From NCBI GenBank assembly GCA_905214725.1, contig CAJMNH010000025.1, positions 1-16,294 on the forward strand: DNA of 16,294 nt, in the 5' to 3' direction. The DNA comes from an uncultured bacterium (GTDB taxonomy: Bacteria > Bacteroidota > Bacteroidia > Bacteroidales > Rikenellaceae). Numbering within the stretch: the first letter of the stretch is position 1; each line of letters starts with the position of its first letter. The notes under the pieces were generated by a model. That model did no database searches and had not been told where the DNA came from. It saw nothing but the letters and a program-made list of their open reading frames with translations. The position numbers were made by a program, and so were the translations under genes. Below, piece by piece: positions 7,513 to 15,187 of the stretch.

Positions 7513-7543
7513 TTTGTCATTTCGAAAAATTCCCCTATCTTTG
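7513..7543 (+). promoter_or_regulatory. Promoter of tRNA-Ala
   Basis: A textbook Bacteroidetes promoter: TTTG at 7513-7516, a 19-base spacer, then TATCTTTG at 7536-7543 (consensus TAnnTTTG). The tRNA begins 10 bases after the -7 box, so transcription starts just upstream of or at the mature 5' end. Confidence 0.88.
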
Positions 7544-7553
7544 CCTCGCAAAC

Positions 7554-7697
<144 letters not shown>

Positions 7698-7709
7698 GAC
7701 CTCGCAAAG

Positions 7710-7732
7710 CCCCTCCTTTCTCAAAGGAGGGG
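7710..7732. repeat. 10-bp perfect inverted repeat (REP-like palindrome)
   Basis: CCCCTCCTTT at 7710-7719 and AAAGGAGGGG at 7723-7732 are separated by CTC. The following GGGGAGG (7735-7741) repeats part of the arm. It sits between the intact and broken tRNA copies. Short purine/pyrimidine palindromes of this kind are often dispersed in Bacteroidetes genomes, but copy number cannot be judged from one window. It has no T-tract on either side. Confidence 0.55.
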
Positions 7733-7769
7733 TTGGGGAGGAATGCCAATACACAATGTGTGCAACGCA

Positions 7770-7798
7770 CACGAGTTCGAATCTCGTATTCTCCACCA
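7770..7798 (+). pseudogene. 3' fragment of a second tRNA-Ala
   Basis: The T arm, acceptor 3' strand and CCA of tRNA-Ala recur here without any change, but the D arm and the GGC anticodon arm are absent. The DNA just before can form GTGTGC/GCACAC around AAC (7758-7772), and GGAGGAAT at 7738-7745 resembles a decayed acceptor 5' strand, so a shrunken tRNA-like fold is conceivable. The simplest reading is the remnant of a tandem tRNA duplication or of a site-specific integration at the tRNA 3' end. No integrase is present in the window. Confidence 0.7.
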
Positions 7799-7802
7799 AA
7801 AA

Positions 7803-7840
7803 CGGAACAAGCGGCCTAAAAGGGTCGCTTGTTTCGGTTT
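7803..7840 (+). terminator. Second terminator, downstream of the tRNA fragment
   Basis: AACAAGCG (7806-7813) pairs with CGCTTGTT (7826-7833); an inner GCC/GGG-type pairing and a short T-rich tail follow. It is the counterpart of the terminator at 7634-7670. The arm sequences have changed on both sides together, so pairing is retained although the tRNA copy is broken. Confidence 0.65.
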
Positions 7841-8021
7841 GAAGACATCCGACGACCGAGAAATCGCCCCCCCCCTCGAAGCGCCGTTTCCACCTGCGGC
7901 AAACGACTCTGCGAGCATCGTCTCCAACTTATTGAACAGACACCGACACGCCGGCGCTCGATCCCGCAAACGAATTGCATCATTCCGCGACCGCATCGGT
8001 CGATTCTTCATTTTATTTTAC
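7841..8021. other. Spacer upstream of leuS, no gene recognised
   Basis: After the end of the repeat flank and the C9 run at 7867-7875, no open frame with family resemblance, no RNA gene and no clear stem-loop was seen before the leuS promoter core. Confidence 0.55.
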
Positions 8022-8029
8022 TATTTTTG
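8022..8029 (+). promoter_or_regulatory. Promoter core (-7 box) of leuS
   Basis: TATTTTTG matches TAnnTTTG exactly, 57 bases before the leuS ATG, in a local A/T-rich stretch. No TTTG lies at the expected -33 distance, so the promoter is less ideal than that of the tRNA. The predicted leader is about 50 bases. Confidence 0.6.
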
Positions 8030-8086
8030 CCGGAAGATAAATTTCGCCCTATCAGATAGCGCATTACCGGAAAATTCGTTTACACC

Positions 8087-10840
8087 ATGGAATACAACTT
8101 CAAAGATCTGGAACCGAAATGGCAGCAGCGCTGGCAGGAGCGCGGAACCTACCGCGTCGAGGTCGACGCTTCGCGACCGAAATACTACGTGCTCGACATG
8201 TTTCCCTATCCGTCGGGCGCCGGCCTGCACGTCGGCCATCCGCTGGGATACATCGCCTCGGATATCTTCTCCCGTTACAAGCGGCAATGCGGCTTCAACG
8301 TGCTGCATCCGATGGGTTACGACGCCTTCGGGCTGCCGGCCGAGCAGTATGCCATCCAGACGGGACAGCATCCGGCCGTCACCACCGATCACAACATCGC
8401 CCGCTACCGCGAGCAACTCGACAAGATCGGCTTCTCCTTCGACTGGAACCGCGAAGTGCGTACCTGCGATCCGGGGTACTACAAGTGGACGCAATGGGCT
8501 TTCCTGAAAATGTTCGACAGTTACTACTGCCGCGACAAACAGCAGGCGCGCCCGATCAGCGAGCTGAAGGAGGCGTTCGCCCGCAGCGGCACCGAAGGGC
8601 TGAACGCAGCCTGCACGGCGGAACTGCATTTCACGGCCGCCGAGTGGGCCGCAATGGACGAGCATCAGCGCGAACAGGTGTTGCAGAACTACCGTCTCGC
8701 CTTCCGCGCCGATACGATGGTCAACTGGTGCCCGCAACTGGGTACGGTGCTGGCCAACGACGAGGTAAAAGACGGACTGTCGGTGCGCGGCGGATTCCCC
8801 GTAGTGCAGAAACGCATGAAGCAGTGGCTGTTGCGCGTAACGGCCTATGCGCAGCGCATGCTCGACGGACTGGAACGGCTCGAATGGAGCGACTCGCTCA
8901 AAGAGATCCAGCGCAACTGGATCGGCCGTTCGGTCGGCGCGCAGGTCTTCTTCGACATTCAGGGATTCGACCGTAAACTCGAAATCTTCACCACGCGGCC
9001 CGATACGATTTTCGGCGTCACCTTCATGGTGATCGCCCCCGAACACGAGTGGGTCAACGATCTGACCACACCCGACAACAAGGCCGCCGTCGAAGATTAC
9101 CTCGAACAGACCAAGAAACGCTCCGAGCGCGAACGCATCGCCGAAACGCGGCGCGTGAGCGGCGTCTTCACCGGATCGTACGCCGTCAATCCCTTCTCGG
9201 GACGCGAAATCCCGATCTACATCTCGGATTACGTGCTGGCCGGATACGGCACGGGGGCGATCATGGCCGTTCCGGCGCACGACTCGCGCGATTACGCATT
9301 CGCCCGCCATTTCGGGTTGGAGATCACGCCCGTAGTGGCCGGCGGCGACATCGACAAGGAGTCCTACGACGCCAAGGAGGGCAAACTCATCAACTCCGGT
9401 TTTCTGAACGGCATGGAGGTGAAGGAGGCCATCGACGCGATGTTCGACGCCATCGAGCAGCGCGGACTGGGCAAACGGCTGGTCAACTACCGCCTGCGCG
9501 ACGCCATCTTCTCGCGCCAGCGTTACTGGGGCGAGCCCTTCCCGATCTATTACCGGGACGAGATCGCCTACCCGCTCCCCGAATCGGAGCTGCCGCTGGA
9601 ACTGCCGCCGATCACCGACTTCGGCCCCACCGAAGAGGGCGAGCCGCCGCTGGCGCGCGCGCAAGGCTGGACGACGGCCGACGGCGATCCGCTCGAACTG
9701 TCGACGATGCCCGGCTTCGCCGGTTCTTCGGCCTACTACCTGCGTTACATGGATCCGCACAACGACCGTGCGCTCGTCAGCCGCGAGGCCGACGAATATT
9801 GGCGCAATGTAGATCTCTACGTGGGCGGCATCGAACATGCGACGGGTCACCTGATGTACTCGCGCTTCTGGAACATGTTCCTCTACGATCTGGGCTGCGT
9901 CTGCGAAGCGGAACCCTTCAAGAAACTGGTCAATCAAGGCATGATCCAAGGCCGGTCGAACTTCGTCTACCGCATCGTGGGAACGAACAAGTTCGTCTCG
10001 CTCGGTCTGAAGGATCAATACGAAACGCAGGAGATTCACGTCGACGTGAACATCGTGCGCAACGACCAGCTCGATCTGGAAGCCTTCCGCGCATGGCAGC
10101 CCGAGTTCGCCGATGCGGAGTTCATCCTCGAAGAGGGGAAATACATCTGCGGCTGGGCCATCGAGAAGATGTCGAAATCGATGTTCAACGTCGTCAACCC
10201 CGATTACATCGTCGACCAGTACGGCGCCGACACGCTGCGCATGTACGAAATGTTCCTCGGCCCGCTCGAGCAGTCGAAGCCGTGGGATACGAACGGCATC
10301 GACGGCGTACACAAGTTCCTGCGCCGCTTCTGGCGGCTCTTCTACGCCGGCGACGCGCTGGCCGTGACGGACGAGGCTCCTACGCCGGAGGAGCTCAAAA
10401 CACTACACAAGACCATCAAGAAGGTGTGCGAGGATATCGAAAACTTCTCGTTCAACACCTCGGTTGCAGCCTTCATGATCTGTCTCAACGAACTGGGCGA
10501 GTGCCGCAAGCGCGCCGTACTGGAACCGCTTACCGCGCTGCTGGCCCCCTTCGCACCGCATATCGCAGAGGAGCTGTGGGAACAATTGGGTCATACGACA
10601 TCGGTCTGCGACGCGCCTTATCCCGTTTACGACGAACAATACCTCGTCGAACATTCGTTCGAATATCCGGTGATGATCAACGGAAAACTGCGCTTCAAGC
10701 AGGAATACGACCTATCCAAGTCACCCGACGAGATTACGGCCGACATCGTGGCGCAGCCCGCCGCACAGAAGTGGCTCGACGGCAAAGCTCCGAAAAAGGT
10801 GATCGTGGTCAAGGGCAAGATCATCAACATCGTCCTCTGA
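8087..10840 (+). CDS. leuS: Leucyl-tRNA synthetase
   Basis: Cytoplasmic class Ia synthetase that charges tRNA-Leu with leucine using ATP and edits misactivated norvaline or isoleucine. The 917-residue product has the ATP-binding HVGH (HIGH-type) motif at 48-51 after YPSGAGL. The CP1 editing signature TTRPDTIFG is at 302-310 and KMSKS at 694-698. KMSKS lies about 75 residues later than in the 860-residue E. coli enzyme, as expected from extra segments near 142-205 and 618-690; I believe these are typical of Bacteroidetes but cannot verify it. The start MEYNFKDLEPKWQQRW is the normal N-terminus. The stop codon overlaps the next gene's ATG by one base. Confidence 0.97.
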   Translation: MEYNFKDLEPKWQQRWQERGTYRVEVDASRPKYYVLDMFPYPSGAGLHVGHPLGYIASDIFSRYKRQCGFNVLHPMGYDAFGLPAEQYAIQTGQHPAVTTDHNIARYREQLDKIGFSFDWNREVRTCDPGYYKWTQWAFLKMFDSYYCRDKQQARPISELKEAFARSGTEGLNAACTAELHFTAAEWAAMDEHQREQVLQNYRLAFRADTMVNWCPQLGTVLANDEVKDGLSVRGGFPVVQKRMKQWLLRVTAYAQRMLDGLERLEWSDSLKEIQRNWIGRSVGAQVFFDIQGFDRKLEIFTTRPDTIFGVTFMVIAPEHEWVNDLTTPDNKAAVEDYLEQTKKRSERERIAETRRVSGVFTGSYAVNPFSGREIPIYISDYVLAGYGTGAIMAVPAHDSRDYAFARHFGLEITPVVAGGDIDKESYDAKEGKLINSGFLNGMEVKEAIDAMFDAIEQRGLGKRLVNYRLRDAIFSRQRYWGEPFPIYYRDEIAYPLPESELPLELPPITDFGPTEEGEPPLARAQGWTTADGDPLELSTMPGFAGSSAYYLRYMDPHNDRALVSREADEYWRNVDLYVGGIEHATGHLMYSRFWNMFLYDLGCVCEAEPFKKLVNQGMIQGRSNFVYRIVGTNKFVSLGLKDQYETQEIHVDVNIVRNDQLDLEAFRAWQPEFADAEFILEEGKYICGWAIEKMSKSMFNVVNPDYIVDQYGADTLRMYEMFLGPLEQSKPWDTNGIDGVHKFLRRFWRLFYAGDALAVTDEAPTPEELKTLHKTIKKVCEDIENFSFNTSVAAFMICLNELGECRKRAVLEPLTALLAPFAPHIAEELWEQLGHTTSVCDAPYPVYDEQYLVEHSFEYPVMINGKLRFKQEYDLSKSPDEITADIVAQPAAQKWLDGKAPKKVIVVKGKIINIVL

Positions 10841-11742
10841 TGCGTCGGCTGCTCTTCATACCGACGCTTCTGATAACTCTTTCGGCAATGGCGCAACGTT
10901 ACGGCGAGGATGCGGCATTCGTCCTCCCCGACAATGCATATTACGCCGCCCGCGGAGAGGCTGAGTTGTCGAACGGACTTACGGGCGACGAGCAGGAACG
11001 GAAACCCGACCGCGTATCGGAGGTCTCGCGGCCGGTGCTCTATCTCTTCCGCGCCGATCCCGCCCGCGCGACGGGACAGGCGGCGGTGATCTGCCCGGGA
11101 GGCGGATACATCCGCTTGGCAATGGATCATGAAGGTTACCAAGTGGCTCGCTGGCTCGCCCGACAGGGCATTACGGCCGCCGTATTGAAATACCGCATGC
11201 CCAACGGGCGCGCCGGAGTGCCGCAGGCCGACGCCGAGGCCGCGTTGCGCAAGCTCTGGGAGCTCGCCCCGCAGGAGGGATACCACAGCGTCGGCATCAT
11301 CGGATTTTCAGCGGGCGGACATCTGGCGGGAACCGTCGCAACGGCGCCTTCGGAGAAGCGCGCGGCGCCCTCCTTCACCATATTGTTCTATCCGGTTGTC
11401 TCCGGCGATGCCGAAATAGCCCATACGGATTCGTTCGACCGTCTGCTGGGCGGGGAGCGCACATCGGAGCAAACCGCAGCCTATTCGCTCGAAAACCGCG
11501 TGACGGCAGCAACGCCGCCCACACTGTTATTGCTGTCGGACGACGACGATACCGTACCGGCAACCAACAGCGTACGCCTCTACGCCGCGCTTCAACAACA
11601 CGGCGTGAAGGCCGCAATGCACATCTATCCCTCGGGCGGTCACGGCTGGGGCATTCGCGACGATTTCCCCTACAAGGCGCAGTGGCAGGCCGATCTGCTC
11701 GACTGGCTCGGCACGCTGCAAACCGATACAAGCAAACGATAA
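10840..11742 (+). CDS. Secreted alpha/beta-hydrolase, esterase-like (paralogue 1)
   Basis: A 300-residue alpha/beta-hydrolase of the acetyl-esterase/xylan-esterase type (COG0657-like); the substrate is not known. A Sec signal peptide (MRRLLFIPTLLITLSAMAQ, cleavage likely after AMA) places it in the periplasm or outside. The oxyanion motif CPGGGY is at 85-90, nucleophile Ser157 lies in GFSAGGH, the acid is among D234-D237 in SDDDDTVP, and His268 is in SGGHGWG. The start was chosen at 10840 because it gives the signal peptide and forms a TGATG overlap with leuS; the frame stays open upstream only as a shadow of leuS. It is the most divergent of the three paralogues (AHTDSFD where the others have CHKGSFD). 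Confidence 0.88.
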   Translation: MRRLLFIPTLLITLSAMAQRYGEDAAFVLPDNAYYAARGEAELSNGLTGDEQERKPDRVSEVSRPVLYLFRADPARATGQAAVICPGGGYIRLAMDHEGYQVARWLARQGITAAVLKYRMPNGRAGVPQADAEAALRKLWELAPQEGYHSVGIIGFSAGGHLAGTVATAPSEKRAAPSFTILFYPVVSGDAEIAHTDSFDRLLGGERTSEQTAAYSLENRVTAATPPTLLLLSDDDDTVPATNSVRLYAALQQHGVKAAMHIYPSGGHGWGIRDDFPYKAQWQADLLDWLGTLQTDTSKR

Positions 11743-11748
11743 CTCTTC

Positions 11749-12615
11749 ATGAAACGGCTCCTCCCGCTCGCCGCACTTGCCGTCGCACTGACCGCCGTCG
11801 CACAACAGCAGACGGTCCGGTTGCGGGACAACGCCTCGGCGCCCCACGACAACGGGCTGCGGGGCGCGGAACGGGTCGAGGACGACCGGTTGTTCAACAC
11901 GACCGAAACGGTACTCTACATCTACGCCGCCGATCCGGCCCGCGCGACGGGACAGGCGGCGGTCGTCTGCCCGGGCGGCGGTTACCGGTTTCTCTCGATC
12001 GAGGGCGACGGCCACGCCGTGGGACGCTGGCTGGCCGAAAACGGCGTTACGGCGGCCGTGCTGAAATACCGGCTGCCCAACGGCCGCCGCGAGGTGCCGC
12101 TCGAAGACGCCGAAGCGGCGCTGGACTATCTTCGCCGCGAAGCCGCCGCCTTTCGCGCCGATCCCGCGCAGGTGGGAATCGTGGGTTGTTCGGCAGGCGG
12201 ACATCTGGCCGCTTCGGCCGCTACCTTGCTCCCCGAAACGAAACGTCCCGCCTTCGCCGTATTGGTCTACCCCGTTATTACGGCCCGTGCGGGAATTTGT
12301 CACAAGGGTTCGTTCGACCGTCTGCTGGGAATCGATCGCACGAACGACGACGAGGCGCAGTGGTCGCTCGAAAACAGGGTGACAACCACTACGCCGCCCA
12401 CCCTGCTGCTGGCGGCCGACGACGACCGCTCGGTGCCGTCGGTCAACAGCGTTCTGTTCTACGAAGCGCTCAAACGCAACGGCGTGCCGGCTTCGCTGCA
12501 TATCTATCCCAGCGGCGGTCACGGCGGCGCGCTCGACCCGAATCATAGTTACCGAACGCAGTGGCGCGCCGATATTCTCGACTGGCTCGGCACGCTGCAA
12601 ACCGATACGAACTAA
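11749..12615 (+). CDS. Secreted alpha/beta-hydrolase, esterase-like (paralogue 2)
   Basis: A 288-residue paralogue starting 6 bases after the previous gene. The signal peptide MKRLLPLAALAVALTAVAQ precedes the mature enzyme. The oxyanion motif CPGGGY is at 74-79, the nucleophile is Ser148 in GCSAGGH, the acid is among D224-D226 in ADDDRSVP, and His258 is in SGGHGG. All triad positions look intact. It is closer to the esterase domain of the next gene than to the preceding one: both share DNASAPH near residue 27, PNGxREVPLED and CHKGSFD. Its final coding bases, however, are identical over 32 bases to the end of paralogue 1. Deacetylation of a polysaccharide or oligosaccharide is an inference from the neighbouring GH27 domain. 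Confidence 0.88.
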   Translation: MKRLLPLAALAVALTAVAQQQTVRLRDNASAPHDNGLRGAERVEDDRLFNTTETVLYIYAADPARATGQAAVVCPGGGYRFLSIEGDGHAVGRWLAENGVTAAVLKYRLPNGRREVPLEDAEAALDYLRREAAAFRADPAQVGIVGCSAGGHLAASAATLLPETKRPAFAVLVYPVITARAGICHKGSFDRLLGIDRTNDDEAQWSLENRVTTTTPPTLLLAADDDRSVPSVNSVLFYEALKRNGVPASLHIYPSGGHGGALDPNHSYRTQWRADILDWLGTLQTDTN

Positions 12616-12631
12616 CCTAAAACTCAACCCT

Positions 12632-15019
12632 ATGAAACGACTCTTAACCCTGCTCGCCCTTGCGGCCGCGCTGACCGCCGCCGCACAGGTCAAAGTGGTC
12701 AAATTGTGGGACAACGCCTCGGCGCCCCACTCGAACGAGGCCACCGGACCCGAAACAGAGAAGAAAGGGGCCGTCTACAACACCGTCGACGCCGAACTGT
12801 ACATCTACCCTGCCGATCCGGCCAAGGCGACCGGACAGGCCGCAGTCGTCTGCCCGGGCGGCGGCTACCGTTTCGTCTCGATGCAGCGCGAAGGATACGA
12901 GGTGGGCGAGTGGCTCGCCGAGAACGGCATCACGGCCGTCGCGCTCAAATACCGCCTGCCCAACGGTCACCGCGAAGTGCCCCTCGAAGATACCGAAGCG
13001 GCGCTGAATTACATCCGCGACCATGCCGGAGAGTACGGCGTAGATCCCTCGCGCGTAGGCGTCATGGGTTTCTCGGCGGGCGGGCATCTGGCCGCCTCGG
13101 CCGCCACGATGCTCCCCGAAGCGGTCCGGCCGGCCTTCGCCGTGCTCATTTACCCGGTCATTACCGCCGAGCCGGGCAAATGCCATAAAGGATCGTTCGA
13201 CAACCTGCTGGGTAAAGAGCGAACGCCGGCCGAAGAAGCCGATTGGTCGTTGCAAAACCGCGTGACGGCCACCACGCCGCCCACTCTGCTGCTGCTCACC
13301 GACGACGACCGCACCGTGCCGCCCGTCAACAGCACGCTTTTCTACGAAGCCCTCAAACAGAACGGCGTAAAGGGCTGCTCGCTGCGCATCTATCCCAGCG
13401 GCGGCCACGGCGGAGGATTCAACCCCGACCGCATCTATCGCACCACATGGCGCACCGACGTGCTCGACTGGCTCGCCACGCTCCCGAACAACGCGGCGCA
13501 CATCCTCACCCCACCCGCACCCGCTATGCCCCGCATCAACGGCGCGCGCGTATTCGGCGCACGCCCCGGCTCACAACTCTTCTTTACGATCCCCACGACC
13601 GGACAGCGCCCCATGACCTTCGCCGCCGAAGGCCTGCCCAAAGGTCTCAAACTCGATCAAAGCACCGGCCGCATCACCGGCCGCGTCAAGAAGGCCGGAA
13701 CATACACGGTGCGTCTCACCGCGGCCAACGCCCTCGGATCGGATACCCGCGACCTGCGCATCGTCATCGGCGACCGTCTCGCCCTCACCCCGCCCATGGG
13801 ATGGAACAGCTGGAACTGCTGGGGGCACGACGTCACGCAGGAGGACATTCAGGCCGCGGCCGACGCCTTCGTCCGCTACGACCTTATCAACTACGGCTGG
13901 ACATACATCAATATCGACGTGGCGTGGCAGGGGCTGCGAGGAGGCAAATACAACGCCATTCAGACCAATAAGGCGTTCCCCGACATGCAGGCGCTCGCCG
14001 ACGACATCCACGCCAAAGGGCTCCGGTTCGGACTCTATTCCACCCCGTGGGTGGGAACCTATCGCGGTCATATCGGCTCCTCGGCCGACCATCCCGACGG
14101 AACCTACGATCATGTGGCCGAAGGGCTCTGCAATGACCGCTGGCGGTTCGTAAACACCGACACGCGCAACTACTCCGAGAACTTCCGCCACTCGCCCTAC
14201 TCCTTCGTCAAAAACGACGTACAACAGTGGAACGACTGGGGAATCGACTACCTCAAATACGACTGGAACCCCGTCGACGAATGGCACACCCTCGAGATGC
14301 GCAACGCCCTGCGTGCGCTCGACCGCGACGTCGTCTATTCGCTCACCAACACCTGTTCCTTTGCCGATGCTCCCCTGTGGAACCGCACAGCCGAAATGTG
14401 GCGCAACATGGGAGACATTCGCGACAACTGGAAAAGCATGTCCGGCATCGGATTCGGCGTGACCCGCTGCGCACCCTTCAGCGGGCCCGGTTCGTGGCAC
14501 GATCCCGATATGCTCGTCATCGGAAAGGTCGGATGGGGACACGACAAGCTCCACTACACCCGCCTCACGCCCGACGAACAGTATACCCACATGTCGCTCT
14601 GGGCATTACTCGGTGCGCCCCTGCTGTTGGGATGCGACCTCACGAATCTCGACCCCTTCACGTTGAGTCTGATTACCAACAACGAGGTCATCGACATCGA
14701 TCAGGACCCCCTCGGATGTCAGGCGGTACCCTTCTGGACTTCGGCGTCGGGCAACGAAACCATCTACGTAAAACCCCTCGAAGACGGGTCGATCGCCGTG
14801 GGACTCTTCAACCGCGGCGAGAAAGCCGCAAAAATCGGATTCAAGCCCATATCCCTCGGGATGTGGGGCGAAAAGACGATTCGCGACCTTTGGAGACAGA
14901 CCGACATCGGCACGTTCAACGACGACCAACGATACGAAACCTCCGTCGCGCCCCACGGCGTCGTACTGCTGAAAGTCTATCCCGGGAACTCCCGAAAAAG
15001 AGCGACCGAAGGGAGATAA
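12632..15019 (+). CDS. Fused esterase-like / Ig-like / GH27 glycosidase
   Basis: A 795-residue two-enzyme secreted protein. Residues 1-19 are a signal peptide (MKRLLTLLALAAALTAAAQ). Residues 20-285 are an esterase-like domain with CPGGGY at 74-79, Ser148 in GFSAGGH, D224-D226 and His259. Residues about 297-380 form an Ig-like module of the putative-Ig (He_PIG) kind (GLPKGLKLDQSTGRITGRV). Residues 385-785 form a GH27 barrel plus C-terminal beta domain, starting LTPPMGWNSWNCWG. The GH27 nucleophile is Asp544 in YLKYDW and the acid/base is Asp624 in SWHDPDM. GH27 acts on alpha-galactosides, with beta-L-arabinopyranosidases also in the family. The usual IDD motif reads IDV (429-430), so specificity may differ. 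It lies 16 bases after paralogue 2, so probably the same transcript. Confidence 0.9.
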   Translation: MKRLLTLLALAAALTAAAQVKVVKLWDNASAPHSNEATGPETEKKGAVYNTVDAELYIYPADPAKATGQAAVVCPGGGYRFVSMQREGYEVGEWLAENGITAVALKYRLPNGHREVPLEDTEAALNYIRDHAGEYGVDPSRVGVMGFSAGGHLAASAATMLPEAVRPAFAVLIYPVITAEPGKCHKGSFDNLLGKERTPAEEADWSLQNRVTATTPPTLLLLTDDDRTVPPVNSTLFYEALKQNGVKGCSLRIYPSGGHGGGFNPDRIYRTTWRTDVLDWLATLPNNAAHILTPPAPAMPRINGARVFGARPGSQLFFTIPTTGQRPMTFAAEGLPKGLKLDQSTGRITGRVKKAGTYTVRLTAANALGSDTRDLRIVIGDRLALTPPMGWNSWNCWGHDVTQEDIQAAADAFVRYDLINYGWTYINIDVAWQGLRGGKYNAIQTNKAFPDMQALADDIHAKGLRFGLYSTPWVGTYRGHIGSSADHPDGTYDHVAEGLCNDRWRFVNTDTRNYSENFRHSPYSFVKNDVQQWNDWGIDYLKYDWNPVDEWHTLEMRNALRALDRDVVYSLTNTCSFADAPLWNRTAEMWRNMGDIRDNWKSMSGIGFGVTRCAPFSGPGSWHDPDMLVIGKVGWGHDKLHYTRLTPDEQYTHMSLWALLGAPLLLGCDLTNLDPFTLSLITNNEVIDIDQDPLGCQAVPFWTSASGNETIYVKPLEDGSIAVGLFNRGEKAAKIGFKPISLGMWGEKTIRDLWRQTDIGTFNDDQRYETSVAPHGVVLLKVYPGNSRKRATEGR

Positions 15020-15027
15020 ACAACGGT

Positions 15028-15054
15028 GGGGCGGAGATCGATCTCCGCCCCGTT
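15028..15054 (+). terminator. Palindromic terminator after the esterase/GH27 gene
   Basis: A perfect 24-base palindrome at 15028-15051 (GGGGCGGAGATC and its exact complement) starts 8 bases after the stop codon at 15017-15019 and is followed by GTTT. The stem is GC-rich enough to terminate transcription, though the T-tract is short. Being symmetric, it could act in both directions. Confidence 0.7.
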
Positions 15055-15137
15055 TGCAATAGCGCGTACGATCCGTTCGCGCAACGGCCATGCAGGAAGC
15101 GGCGAAAAGCCCTCTGAGGAGATTCGCTGCTTTTCGC
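15055..15137. other. Spacer between terminator and repeat array
   Basis: No gene was recognised. A 9-bp perfect inverted repeat, GCGAAAAGC (15102-15110) and GCTTTTCGC (15129-15137) with an 18-base loop, abuts the first repeat unit and may be part of its left boundary. Confidence 0.5.
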
Positions 15138-15187
15138 TATCTTTGACTTCGTCTTAGATACTTCGTCTCGGCAAAATCAAACTTACG

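Larger units (their letters stand above)
7770..7867 (+). repeat. Direct repeat, copy 2
   Basis: Second copy of the unit at 7602-7697, offset by 168 bases at its start and 170 at its end. It comprises the tRNA fragment, a diverged but still paired terminator, and a flank that matches at 25 of 31 positions. It runs into a C9 homopolymer (7867-7875). Confidence 0.75.

Noticed and set aside
7223..7520. Short overlapping frames (80-107 codons) in the rpsL/tRNA spacer
   Set aside because: No recognisable motif, overlapping on both strands, with no promoter core placed to express them.
8021..10312. A 763-codon open frame on the minus strand opposite leuS
   Set aside because: Shadow frame produced by codon bias of leuS; low-complexity composition and no recognisable domain.
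9049..10839. Upstream extension of the first esterase frame, which would give an 897-residue protein
   Set aside because: The extension lies wholly inside leuS in another frame and reads as arginine-rich nonsense. The ATG at 10840 gives a proper signal peptide.
11527..12744. Long minus-strand frame opposite the esterase genes, and a similar one at 13571-14590
   Set aside because: Shadows of the tandem esterase and GH27 coding regions; no family motif and no promoter.
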